Below the pieces are notes generated by a model. The model saw only the letters and a program-made list of their open reading frames with translations. It ran no database searches and had not been told where the DNA came from. Below are positions 20,162-30,388 of a stretch of 49,100 nucleotides of DNA, one piece after another. This DNA comes from Calocera cornea HHB12733 (Eukaryota; Basidiomycota; Dacrymycetes; Dacrymycetales; Dacrymycetaceae), in contig KV423933.1 in assembly GCA_001632435.1 (NCBI GenBank), forward strand, positions 205,797 to 254,896, given 5' to 3'. The translations under genes were made by a program, and so were the position numbers. Position 1 is the first letter of the stretch, and each line of letters opens with the position of its first letter.

Positions 20162-22141
20162 TGAAGCTGATGAAAGTAGTTTGTCCGAATAGCTAGGAGG
20201 TCAATATGAAGGACTGGATGCGCCGTGATCGCATTGAAGCTCGGCGCGTGCTTGTCAGGGTTCCGCGACGCGTCGAGCCACGCTGGTGGGCCGCCGATGT
20301 AATCGGTATCGATCGGCATCTTGGTCACCTCTTCAAAGCCTCACCCAATGTCATGACAGTGGTCTATGCCACCGCAAGACTACTGTGCCGCGTTCCCTGA
20401 TCTTTGGTAATCCGACCTGTTACAACCATGGCCATCTCGTCGTGAAGATGGTGTGAACGACGATCCGGGGCGGGTGAGATGGACGGACAGAGGAATACGG
20501 AGAATGAGATACCCAGCTCCTTGCAAAACGGTGCGCTCGCGCTCTCCGGAGGCTGCAGCCTGTTGCTCACCTCAGCCTGGAAGAAAAATGCTGCGCTGGC
20601 CCTTTATCTCCGAATACCAGGTGTCATATAGTTGATGATGATCAAAGATGCAGTATGCAAGGGGAAGGTAGAGACTCGCATCACCACCCAATTGTCCTCG
20701 CGTGGCTTTGCAACATTTCATCCTTTCAACCCAGCTACCATGTCACCGGAATCCGATGATCTCTTGTGGTCGTATATGGACAACCTTGGGGCCATCAGTG
20801 GTAGGCTCCCGGCCAAGCCAGTCTGACCCACTGCGAGCTCAACTATCGATCTTCGTTCTGTCAGGTACCAGCAACAGTCCTTGTTACGGCGCTTGTTGTT
20901 GGGCACCGCGCTCATGTCACGCGCAGTACTGTCCTGCCTAAGGTGTTCGCTTACTAGTGCGGAATTGGGGCGGTGGAGTCGCTCCCAGAGGCTGATAACC
21001 TGTACTCGTTTCACGATGGCAGCGCAGAAACACGGCTGATTAGTCAAATAGCTACTGTCGGTTTGATAAGCTGTACTTGAATTAGGGCAGTAAATGAAGA
21101 AGTGATGCTCCGCTGTACTGTCAAGGTATGGTGTTGTGTCGTATGAACATCAAGTCGCTTGCGACCTTTGTCAAGGAGATTTGGGGGCCGTTCCTCTTCC
21201 GAGCTTCACAACCACTGTTGGGTTAGCTTCCGGGCATTCCCGGTTCAGCGTCTTTTTGGGGGGACTGTAGGAGACAAGTTTTGATGATTTGATGTACGTA
21301 GGAGTCGCCAGATGTAACTGCTATACAGCGAAGGCCGGGATGTGTTGCGGGCCGGCCCTTGAATGGTCCCGACCTTCTGGAAACTTCCTTCAGTTTAGGG
21401 GAGAAACATCCGGTTTCAACAACCTCACTTGAGCAGTAATCTACTGTTGTACCTTTCCCTTGACCGTCTAGGTAGGCGACACTGGTCCGCCGAGTCCATA
21501 CCCCAACCAGTGCCGGTCCGCACCGAGCTCCAACTCCAATCTAGGTGAGCTGCTAAAGAAAGTGTTCGCATCTGCAAATCCGAGGCCCTACTACTGTACC
21601 CTCCAGCTCAGGGACACCAGGCTAGAAGCCCGGCACTACTGACCCCCGGTTTGCCATGGCCAGATTCTATGGTGACTGAGCATCGTCTCAGACTGGAAAA
21701 AGAAGCTCTTGGGTACTTGTGACATGTCCAGCATAGGATAAGCGCTAGGGCGTGGTGATCTCCTCGGTCTGCTGGACGTTGACGAATTGCAGCTGGCGCA
21801 TAGCGTCCCTTATAGCCCGGAAGCTCGCCCTCAAATAGCGTCGTGTTACGCACAATATAGGAATACTCCAAACATGGGCACCCGCAGCCACGGCTAGAAG
21901 GCGAATCGGACAGCATGGTGCATGCAAGGCCGCTAACCAAGCGAATTTCCGGGATTATGCACTGAAATAAAGCCGGTGAACGTTGTCTGGGACATAGAAT
22001 CTATTACGGGAGCCCAAGGCTTGTGTGAGGTGCATAAATAGTGTGACTACGACAGCAATCCATACGGCATCCACAGCCTTTCGCGACGCACTCCACTCCC
22101 ATAACAATACCGCTACCTCACCCAAATACATACTAGGCATC
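20162..22141. other. Intergenic region between TERT and lectin B
   Basis: Nearly 2 kb between divergent genes. Short open frames exist on both strands (for example minus 20826-20364 and 21940-21608) but none shows a family motif or a consistent set of splice joins. The last 120 bp is the lectin B promoter. Confidence 0.4.
22034..22040 (+). promoter_or_regulatory. TATA-like box of lectin B
   Basis: ATAAATA (in GTGCATAAATAG), 108 nt before the ATG at 22142, exactly the distance of TTAAATA from the ATG of lectin C. Confidence 0.55.
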
Positions 22142-22844
22142 ATGTCTGGCCCGCTTAAAGATGGGGAAACAATTGGCCCTCAGACTGAAGGCATAAAAGG
22201 CACCCACGTCATCATCAACGTCAAGTCTGGCAAAGCTCTCACTCAACTCGACAAAGACGGGGTCAGCTACGTGGTTGGACAGGCACGGAAGCTTGGGACC
22301 GCCAATGCCAGCCAGCAGGTATGCCCTTGTCATGGGAGCGTCCAAACCTCTCCGAGCTCACAACACGGAACCCTCAGTGGACGGTCGAGTACAACACGAG
22401 TGCTCGCGCCTTCACGTTCAAGAACATCAAATCGGGGAGATTGATGACATCGGATCAGCTGGCGAGTGCTTATGCCGGCGATGCGTACGGCGTCTTCGTA
22501 CAGCCCGGAACGGAGACGAGCGGCACCTACTGGACCGTGGGTGAATCGCTGTGGAACGGATCTTATACGTAGGTTCAGCTTTTCCTGACACCGCATGTAC
22601 CTCAGTGTCTGAATCATGCCCCCAGGATTACGGCCAAAGACTTCAACACTCAGGTGCTCGAACTGTACAACTGTGGGGACACCTCCGACCCTAACACGGT
22701 GGTAAGTGAAAGACACATGGCATGTTCAGAGTGGATCATTGAGAGGCCCTGGTATGCTTTTCTTAGGTCAACATCGCCACGGAGTCGAGTTCGAGTACCG
22801 ACAAGCAGTTGTGGGTGTTTGCGGCAGTTGGCACGAGGGTCTGA
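22142..22844 (+). CDS. Ricin-B-like beta-trefoil protein (lectin B)
   Basis: Exons 22142-22318, 22378-22568, 22626-22701 and 22767-22844, all with GT-AG introns; phases 0, 2, 0; 173 aa, the normal size of a single beta-trefoil. The start MSGPL parallels MSGPP of lectin C. A first repeat has a GTHVIINVKSGKAL strand and YVVG; the second exon begins Trp-Thr-Val and contains FTFKNIKSGRLMTSDQL; the last ends DKQLWVFAAVG with the QxW motif. These match the Ricin_B_lectin_2 style of strand repeats. No signal peptide or membrane segment, so probably cytosolic as in many fungal defence or storage lectins. Downstream lies the 3' block shared with lectins A and D. Ligand unknown. Confidence 0.8.
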
Positions 22845-22929
22845 AAAGGCTTTCGAAGCATGAAATCCGGTTCTCCTGAACTAATTTCACGCTGTCCGCT
22901 CCTTCTTGTACTTTTCTCTTCAAGTTAAG

Positions 22930-22976
22930 CACATCAACTGTGCATCGTAGGAAAATAAGTGTTACTTCAACAGTAA
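22930..22976 (+). promoter_or_regulatory. Conserved 3'-flank element of lectin B
   Basis: Begins 86 nt after the stop. CACATCAACTGTGCA matches lectin A at 6028-6042 in 14 of 15 positions. AAAATAAG and GTTACTTCAACAGTAA follow; the 16-mer is identical to that behind lectin D. Likely a 3'-UTR or polyadenylation element. Confidence 0.6.
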
Positions 22977-23273
22977 TGCATCAAGATGTGTTGTGTGAAC
23001 CGTGCCAATGACCTCAGGCAATGACACTGCGAACGGCGATTACTGGAACTATCCGCCATGGTTCTGCTCTGCCGTTTTGACAGGAGGATAGGCGGTTCAG
23101 CCTCTCGGAGGGACCGTACTGTCCCCAGTTCCGCAGTAGTAAGCGAAACCCTTAGGCAGGGCAGTCCTCCGCTTCACATGATCCCGTGGCCCAACAACAA
23201 GAGGTACAATTAATGCGGACTGTATTGGTGCGGTCGTGTCCCTGTATTAGCTTAAATTGAGTCAACCCACCTT

Positions 23274-23364
23274 GCTGGCTTGGCCGAGAGGTCTAAGGCG
23301 TCTGACTTGAATTTTCGAGATCATATGTGCATTGCACGCGTAGGTTCAAATCCTGCAGCCAGCG
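23274..23364 (+). tRNA. Probable tRNA-Ser(UGA)
   Basis: The acceptor stem GCTGGCT/AGCCAGC pairs in all 7 positions. D arm GCC...GGC with GGTCTAA loop; T arm GTAGG-TTCAAAT-CCTGC (box B GGTTCAAATCC). A long variable arm (GTGC-ATT-GCAC) marks a class II tRNA. Loop CTTGAA puts TGA at the anticodon; discriminator G fits Ser rather than Leu. The anticodon 3' strand pairs only if about 8 nt after position 37 is taken as an intron, and then TCTGA/TCATA has one mismatch. A TTTT terminator follows within a few bases. Could be a decayed copy if that mismatch is real. Confidence 0.72.
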
Positions 23365-23917
23365 AAACTTTTGAGATGTCTCGGTAACGAAGAACAGCTG
23401 AAGGAGAGTGCACACTTACAGTTCGCCACCAGGGTCGCATTTGTTGCTGGACGCTTGTGCATCAATTTACGTGTGAGTTCACCGCCAGTCACCTGGCGAG
23501 CGCCGACTTTTGGTTGAACAACGAGAGAGCATCAATGACAAGATGTGATCTTCGAGATCGATCCAAATTTGGGACCAGTTCCTTCTGTGGCGATGCATTT
23601 CCTCCGCGCGGCACGCTCGCCTGCTTGGCAGGGCTTCCAGCGTTTGATTACGGGGGCCTGCAGCACCGCGTCTCATGATCCACGACCTTGTTTGACTCTC
23701 CCTAACCCCGCTGTAGTGTCCTTCTTGCCTCTTTTGACGACCGTCTCTCTGCACGTAATCGACTATTACTAAACTTCACCGCCGTCCCTGCGCCGGCCTG
23801 AGCTTAACCCGGCAGAAGCGCCCACCCCACGCCCAGTCGAAACCCCGCTTTCCCGCCGGTCACAGTCACAACCCTGCCGCGCGCACGCGACCCCGACCAC
23901 ATAGATAGACCTCCGCC
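23365..23917. other. Intergenic region before calcineurin B
   Basis: tRNA terminator, then an unassigned stretch; the last 140 bp is CT/C-rich and resembles a leader of the calcineurin B gene. No gene seen. Confidence 0.45.
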
Positions 23918-24893
23918 ATGGGCCAGACTTGTGCGTGACCTTTGTCTCTCTCTTGCGCTTAGACGACGACAGGCTCAATGGACCGTCTCCGCGCAGCCTC
24001 ACAGTTTATGGACGAGATGGGGAAGAAGTCAAACTGTGCGCCGTTCCGCCCATGGTCGCTGGGGATGCATGGCTGATATATGCCATCAGTCACACCCGCA
24101 GAGCTGGAGCGCCTCAAGAGGCGGTTCATGAAGCTGGATAGGTGCGTAGCATGTCGCCAAGCGTTGCGACCTATGGTGACATATCTCCACAGCGACAACT
24201 CTGGCTCCATCGACCGAGAAGAGTTCCTGTCCATCCCGGCGATCGCGACCAACCCACTTGCGAGCCGGATGATCGCCATATTTGATGAAGAGTGCGTGCC
24301 AGCTGGCTGATGCCGTGACCGCTGTGACTTATGCAACCTTGTTCGCAGCGGCGGCGGGACTGTCGACTTCCAGGAGTTTATCAGCGGGCTGAGCGCGTTC
24401 AGCGGCCGAGGTGGCCGGGAAGAGAAGCTCAAGTGTACGGTTTCTTCCGTGGCTGCCGCATACATATGCTGATGCGTTGCGTGGGCATAGTCGCGTTCAA
24501 CGTATACGACATGGACCGTGACGGGTACATCTCGAACGGCGAGCTGTTCCTCGTGCTCAAGATGATGGTGGGGAACAACCTGAAGGTGAGTCATGCTGCC
24601 TTTCAGCACAACCCAGCGGCTGATGCCGATATGCGCAGGATCAACAACTACAGCAGATCGTAGACAAGACGATAATGGAAGCGGACAAGGACGGGTGCGT
24701 AGCCTCGTCCTGGATCGCTCCGCATATAGCTGACCATGCGGCGATGTCGTAGGGATGGCAAGCTGAACTTCGGCGAGTTTGCAAACATGGTGTCCAATAC
24801 GGTGTGTGTTGTGCATTCCCTTCCTTGCCGTTGCTGATCGGGACGGCATCACAGGACGTCATCAAGCAGATGTCGCTGGAGAACCTATTCTAG
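23918..24893 (+). CDS. CNB1: Calcineurin B regulatory subunit
   Basis: Calcium-binding subunit of the calcium/calmodulin phosphatase calcineurin. Nine exons: 23918-23930, 23997-24035, 24090-24141, 24193-24291, 24349-24434, 24491-24585, 24639-24694, 24753-24801 and 24855-24893; the sum gives 175 aa, the family length. The first exon is only 13 bp and encodes MGQT, with Gly2 positioned for N-myristoylation. Four EF-hand loops are complete: [36 protein letters not shown] and [12 protein letters not shown]. The C terminus [12 protein letters not shown] is typical. Introns fall inside or next to the EF-hand loops. Confidence 0.96.
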
Positions 24894-27375
24894 CCGCCCA
24901 GACGACCCCCGTCCTTCCATCTCCTTCCATCCTTCACCCGGACGGTTGTCTCTCCCAGAGCAGGAGACACCCCCCGTCTACCTTCCCACATCACCCCTGC
25001 TTCCTATCCACACCTCAACGTCCGCCACATGTATGCATGCATGTACGAGTCCTCTCCTGGTCGCGCGCCATCTCTGTCTATACCATGTGCAAATAAAGAT
25101 GCAATTTGGCGCTCTCATCCGCATGCACGTCTGCTGATCAGCGAGTTCTCACACCCAGAACCCCGCGTACCTCGGACGCGGTCGCTCGGAATACTGTCCC
25201 AGGGAGTGCTCGATCGGCTTACCGGCCGGAGCGTACGTCATGGGCAGCCACCCGATCCGTCGGGCGCCAGTTCAAAGCCCCGCGAGCCGTTTCGGTCCGC
25301 ATGGACAGGAGGGACTTGGGAGCGCTGATAAAGCTCACAACCCTGGTCAGAAACATCTCATCTCAGCAATGATGATGGTTTACGGGAGGTGGCTCGTGGG
25401 AAGTTGCTGATCGCGATGCGAAGCAAGAAGCACGGTCTGACAGGTCTGTCGATCGAGGTTGCTGGCAACTCGACAAGAATGCCAGGCGTGCCTGCTTACT
25501 TGGGGTTCAGACACTTTCCTAAGCCGGCCTATACCTCTGGAGTCACCCCTCCCTACCGAAAGATGGCCGTACGAGATATTCACGCCCTGCTCAAGACCCT
25601 CTCGCGCACATCTTCCGTTCCATTTCTCCCGTAATGATCCCACTCTTCCAAGTACTTCCTACAAGCCGCAGGCATCCCACGTGTTTTCAGTACAATAACA
25701 GGCAGCGTCACTACCAGCCTGGCGCTTTCCTCACTCGGGCCATCAGCGGGAACTGCCCGTCCCCGACCCACGCGGGCAACCGCTTCAGCACACTTCCGGC
25801 GAGCATCGGACACCCCCCTTCCCGCGGATGCGGGTGACGCAGCGCGGCGTCATCCGCACGCTGCATTTCCGCCGGATGCGGGTGCGCCGTGATAGGAGTA
25901 CGAAGACGGGGATAGTAGGACTGCACGGGCTGCTGCTACGCACGGGCGTTTACCTGATCCTTCGGACGGAGGAGAGCGGTAGACTGCCGAAGGAGAAGGA
26001 GAGGGAAACAGCGCGCTGGAAGCGGTGAATGCGGAAAGGACGGGCTACCCCGCATGTCTGCCAGGAACCCGGGACGCGGGCTGGGGAGCTTCTGAGCGCA
26101 TGGGGGCGAGGGATTGAGCACCCGAGCCAGCCAGTGACAGAGCAGCGGCCGCGGCCGCGGCCATCGCTCGTACAGCACTGCCCACATTTGGTTCACCCGG
26201 GCTCGGTAGGAGGTGCGAAGCAGAAGCAGAAGGCGGGTTCGGTTTGCTGAGTTGGGGCCGTACAGCATGTGTATGCTATGCGGACGGGTATAGAGCCTCT
26301 TTTGGCGAGCCCCGGGAGTGCGAGGCGGGAGGGCAAGGAGAGGGGGAGAGGGGAAGAGGGGGATCCGGCAGGTCCTGGCGTACTACATTACTGTATTCAA
26401 AAAGGGGCAAACAACCGCGGGCCTGGCTCTAGGCAGCGATATCGCGACAATAAGAACGCTGTGAAGCACAGTAATAAGGTAAGGGGAGCGGCCACGTACG
26501 TACTGCTGTTGCGCGTGGCAAGCCGGAAATACGCCGCGGGCAGGAACGTTTCTCCGGAGGAGGGCTGGAGGAAGGCGTGCAGTACGTAAGTAAGCTGCCC
26601 CACTCTCCCGGTGTGGTGGGTCAGGAGCTGGCACCCGTCATTGCCCGCAGTGTGCAGCACAAAAGGCGGGCGAGTGGCACGCTTGTTGCCATGATAGAGA
26701 GCAGCCGCGTTTTCTGCTGCGGCCATGGAGAACGAAGTGTGGTTACTGTACATATACGTACCGGGAGAGAAGTTGGGCTCCTTTAATATTAATATAGGAG
26801 TACTGGCGATCGAAACCGGCGTGCCTGAGGTTTGTGTTGTGGACTGCGCCGGCAGTCGGCATCCCGCCTCCCGACCGCCGAGGGGAGGCCGGCTATGTAG
26901 TCCGGGGAGGTGCGTGGACTGAGTGACTTTGACTCTGACCAAATGGGCCCAAGCCGTGGGCGGGCCGTTCTCCCGAGCTTAGTCCTCGGAAGCAGTGGCG
27001 CGGGCGGCGAGGGTGGTTAGGGACGTGCTTCTGTAGCAGCTGAAAATGGACAAAGGGCTCAGCCACCCACGCCCACCGGGGGCATCTGCGGCATCTCGCT
27101 GGGTGGGCTCTCAGGGGGGCGGCTCGGTATGACGAACGATAAATATCCTTTGGCCTCATCAAGTGGGCCCGCGAACTCCCTCCCTCCGGCCGCCCGACTC
27201 ACTCACCCCCTTCACCCGCGGCCTCCCTCAACATCGCCCTCCGCTTCCTCCCTCCTCTCCCTCGTGAATACTCCTCGCAGCGGCTTATCGCTCCCCGGTA
27301 TCCTCGTCGCTACCCAATAGACAGCACCGCACAACACCGCCGGTAGAACACCCTATCCCGCTCTAGTCGCGCACG
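24894..27375. other. 2.5-kb intergenic region
   Basis: No recognisable gene on either strand. From about 25.8 kb it is GC-rich. Notable items are the repeated and inverted GCGGATG units at 25826-25885, a (GGCCGC) palindrome near 26145-26162, and an AT island TTAATATTAATA near 26782 flanked by CTCCT/AGGAG arms. The last 250 bp is CT-rich and is a plausible promoter/leader for the gene at 27376. Confidence 0.4.
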
Positions 27376-28260
27376 ATGGCCCCCGTGTCTATTGACGACC
27401 TTATCGCCTCCCTCAACGGGAGCGGCGNNNNNNNNNNNNNNNNNNNNNNNNNNNNNNNNNNNNNNNNNNNNNNNNNNNNNNNNNNNNNNNNNNNNNNNNN
27501 NNNNNNNNNNNNNNNNNNNNNNNNNNNCCCATTTCCCCTCCCTCTCCTAATCAAGCGCTTCTAGGCACATCTCTCCCAGACCCTCGGCCCGAATGCGGCA
27601 CAGAATGGATACACACCGAGCGCGACGAGCAACACCCCGCAGGGCACACCCGTCACGGCTCACCCGCCGATGGGCATGCCCTGGGACACCCGTGGCGTGA
27701 GCAGCATGAGCGCCAGTGCGCGGCGCCGCCGCAGCCAGTCCCGCGGGTTCGACATGGTCATCGATGAGGAGGACGAGCCCGTAGCGGAGAGCAGCACGAG
27801 CGCGGACAGGGAGCGATGGCGCTCCCAGCAGCGCAAGGTCATGCACTCCCCGCAGGACTCGTTCACGGGCCACGCCTTCCCGCCCATGTCTCCCATCTCC
27901 GCCACCGCGCCCCCGCTCTCCCCACCCGCATCGCCCACCCGGCCGCTTCACCATGTCCAGATACCCGCGTCGAGTAGCCCGTACGCGCACCACCCGCACG
28001 CCCAACACACGCACCCACACGCGCACGGACACGCACACGCGCACGACGGAGGATACGCCGCTGCGTCGGACCCGTTCCTGCAGCAAGGCGCGCAGCCGCC
28101 CCAGGGAGCAGCGTACTACGGCCCGTTCTTCCCGCAGTCGCCGCCCATGGACGCGTGTGCACCCGCGATGAACATGCCCATGTCGGGGTGGAACCCGGCC
28201 GCGCAGTGGCCAGCGGGGTACGCACAGCCCGTGCAGGCGAGGGAGGACGGCAGGCGGTGA
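27376..28260 (+). CDS. His/Pro-rich protein interrupted by an assembly gap
   Basis: Not recognised. The first exon starts ATGGCCCCCGTG (MAPVSIDDLIASLNGSG) and runs into 100 N. After the gap, a TAG acceptor at 27562-27564 opens a frame from 27565 (AHLSQTLGPNAAQNGY) to the TGA at 28258. Visible parts: Gly/Pro/Thr-rich linker, basic patch ARRRRSQSR, acidic DEEDE, Ser/Pro-rich stretch, a His-Ala-Pro repeat of about 20 residues, and a Pro/Gln/Met-rich tail. It looks intrinsically disordered, like a regulatory or RNA-associated protein, but I assign no function. The gap hides the first intron and perhaps another exon. Confidence 0.6.
27428..27527. other. 100-N assembly gap
   Basis: Exactly 100 ambiguous bases, the usual placeholder for a gap of unknown size, within the gene at 27376-28260. 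Confidence 0.98.
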
Positions 28261-30388
28261 TTGATGCCCATGCCTTTTGCTGGCACCCGCCACGCCTGTT
28301 CTCCCTCGGATTTCGCCTCTTCACTGGGCTTCTTGGTTCATGCAACACACTCCTCGATTGACGAATACGACGCACACCACGCAACTGCTTCTCTGTATCC
28401 TGTATCTGTACTGTGGCCCCCTTCCTACCTGTACCCGCCTCCCGTCCACAACTGAACATGTTCGCCCACTTCTCTATGCCCGCCCGCCTCGCGTTCCCAT
28501 CCCAAATCGGTCCTCGCCCGCCCCTTGTCCTGCATGCAAATTGACATGGTCGGCATCCCTCCCCGACGGTCGTCTCACGTCTCCCGCCCACAGTCTCGGC
28601 CTCACAATCCCCCGCCAATTCAGATCACGCCCAGTTGGGCCCGGCACAACCCGGGCAACGCCGCGCGGCCCCACCCGGTCCGGTCCGACCACCGTGTCCC
28701 TGCCTCCCATTTGCCCGCTGGCCGTGCGCCCCGTATGCCCCCGTTAGGCTTTCAAGCTCCGCAATACACCGCACCGCCACCCCCACATCTGTCAACGGAG
28801 GCAAGCTTGTCCTATCTTTGGCCCCCCGATGGGTCACGCCCCCGGCCAACCTCCGCCAGCCTCGGCTCCGCTCTGCCAGAGCTCCACCTGCGACGGCGCA
28901 TTACCCGGACAGGGTGACTTGCTCGACCAGACGGCCCGCCCTGGACAATACACTTGCCACCCGGACCTGCTTGGGCTCATCAGCTCCTCGGTCCGTAGCA
29001 GCGGTTGTGCCTGTGCGTCAGCGGCAGCGGTGGCATTCATGGGTGGGCGTTTGGACATCGCGTGGGTGACAGGCAGGGGACCCGCCGTCGCTTGCCGGTT
29101 GTACCTTTGCCGCGGGACTGGTGCGCGGGGCTCTGGGTATGGACCACCGGCTCAAAAAGGCGATGTTCCGAGCGCGTATCTCGACGGACGGACGGCTGCA
29201 TAACCGGGCGTCTGGTTTGCCGGTATGTGCTTCTCTCACCTGCCTTCTGCAGGGAGGACGAACAAAAATGGCGGTGAGGCGGGACGAGCCCGATACCCAA
29301 TGCACGCCTCCGCCGCGGGTTCTTCTTTTCCCATCCTTGGTTCCCTCGGTGTGTCATGCAACAATCTCACGATTAGCTGTTTCTCCCCGCTTTTGTATAT
29401 ATCTACATCGGCTGATGAGGACGACTGACGATGATGATCTCCGCCTCCGAGGTGTTGGTCGTTTGTGCTTCATTTCATGTGCTTTTTCATCACTCAATGG
29501 CAATCCATTATCTATCATGTCTTGGTGGACACTCTTCCCAATTCCGCATATAGACGAACATGTCTCTGTGTTCCCTGTGTGTGAGCATGCGAGGAGATGC
29601 CCGAGATAGCAGGTCAAAGGATGAGCCGCCGACGTCACTGGCCAGGCTTCGTGAGACATTGGGGGCACTACGAAGTGGCAGGGGACCGATGGAGCTCCGG
29701 GGCACCCACAGGCACGTAAGAGACGGCGGGAGCTGCGAAGGCGACAGAATCAACTTGGTACAGTACTGCGAAGCACGCGCCCTATGCTAGGCGAGCTAAT
29801 CGCGGTCTTGGCCCGATTTGGGCACCCGCCCGCTGGCTGTCTGTATCAAGTTGGACGGCCGCAGCCGCGCTGGCTGGGCAGTACGTTACTACTGTAGTAT
29901 CACTGATCGGGGGGCTTGCTGGGATGTGAGCGTGAACCTGAGCGTGGGCTGCGCGCTTCTCCGGGATCTCGACGTGCGCGCGATAGGAAAGACACGGGAA
30001 GCGGGAGGATGTCTTGGGCAGTCAATGTACGTGACGGCGAGGGCGAGGGCGAGGCTCAGGGTCTGATATCCTGCTGTAATCTGCTATCAGGCTCGGACAT
30101 TGGGCTGTTCAGGCAGCGGTCGTGGCGGTCTGGGCTCAGGCAGGCTCTCAAGAGTTCGGACAGGGCATTGTGGCCAACTCTGGCTGCATGGACCCTCGTA
30201 CACGTCACCATCAGCGAACTGCAGTCACACTCCCGGTGCACGGCTCATACACCATCGTGCTTGATTTGGCAATTACCTACTTAGTACTAACTACAGGGAG
30301 AGAGAAAACATGAGCGTGATTGTGCAGTATTCGTACATATGCGATATGGCAGTAGAAGATACAGAAGAAATGATATGGCCGGACTGGC
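28261..30388. other. Intergenic region between convergent genes
   Basis: 3' flanks of the His-rich gene (plus) and TRA1 (minus). The many overlapping open frames at 28.3-29.3 kb reflect high GC; none has a family motif or consistent splicing. I see no gene here. Confidence 0.45.

Noticed and set aside
27428..27527. Frames read across the N run
   Set aside because: The bases are unknown, so no coding claim can be made there.
28261..29300. Cluster of overlapping frames after the His-rich gene
   Set aside because: GC-rich sequence gives chance frames in all phases; none has splice-consistent extension or family motifs.
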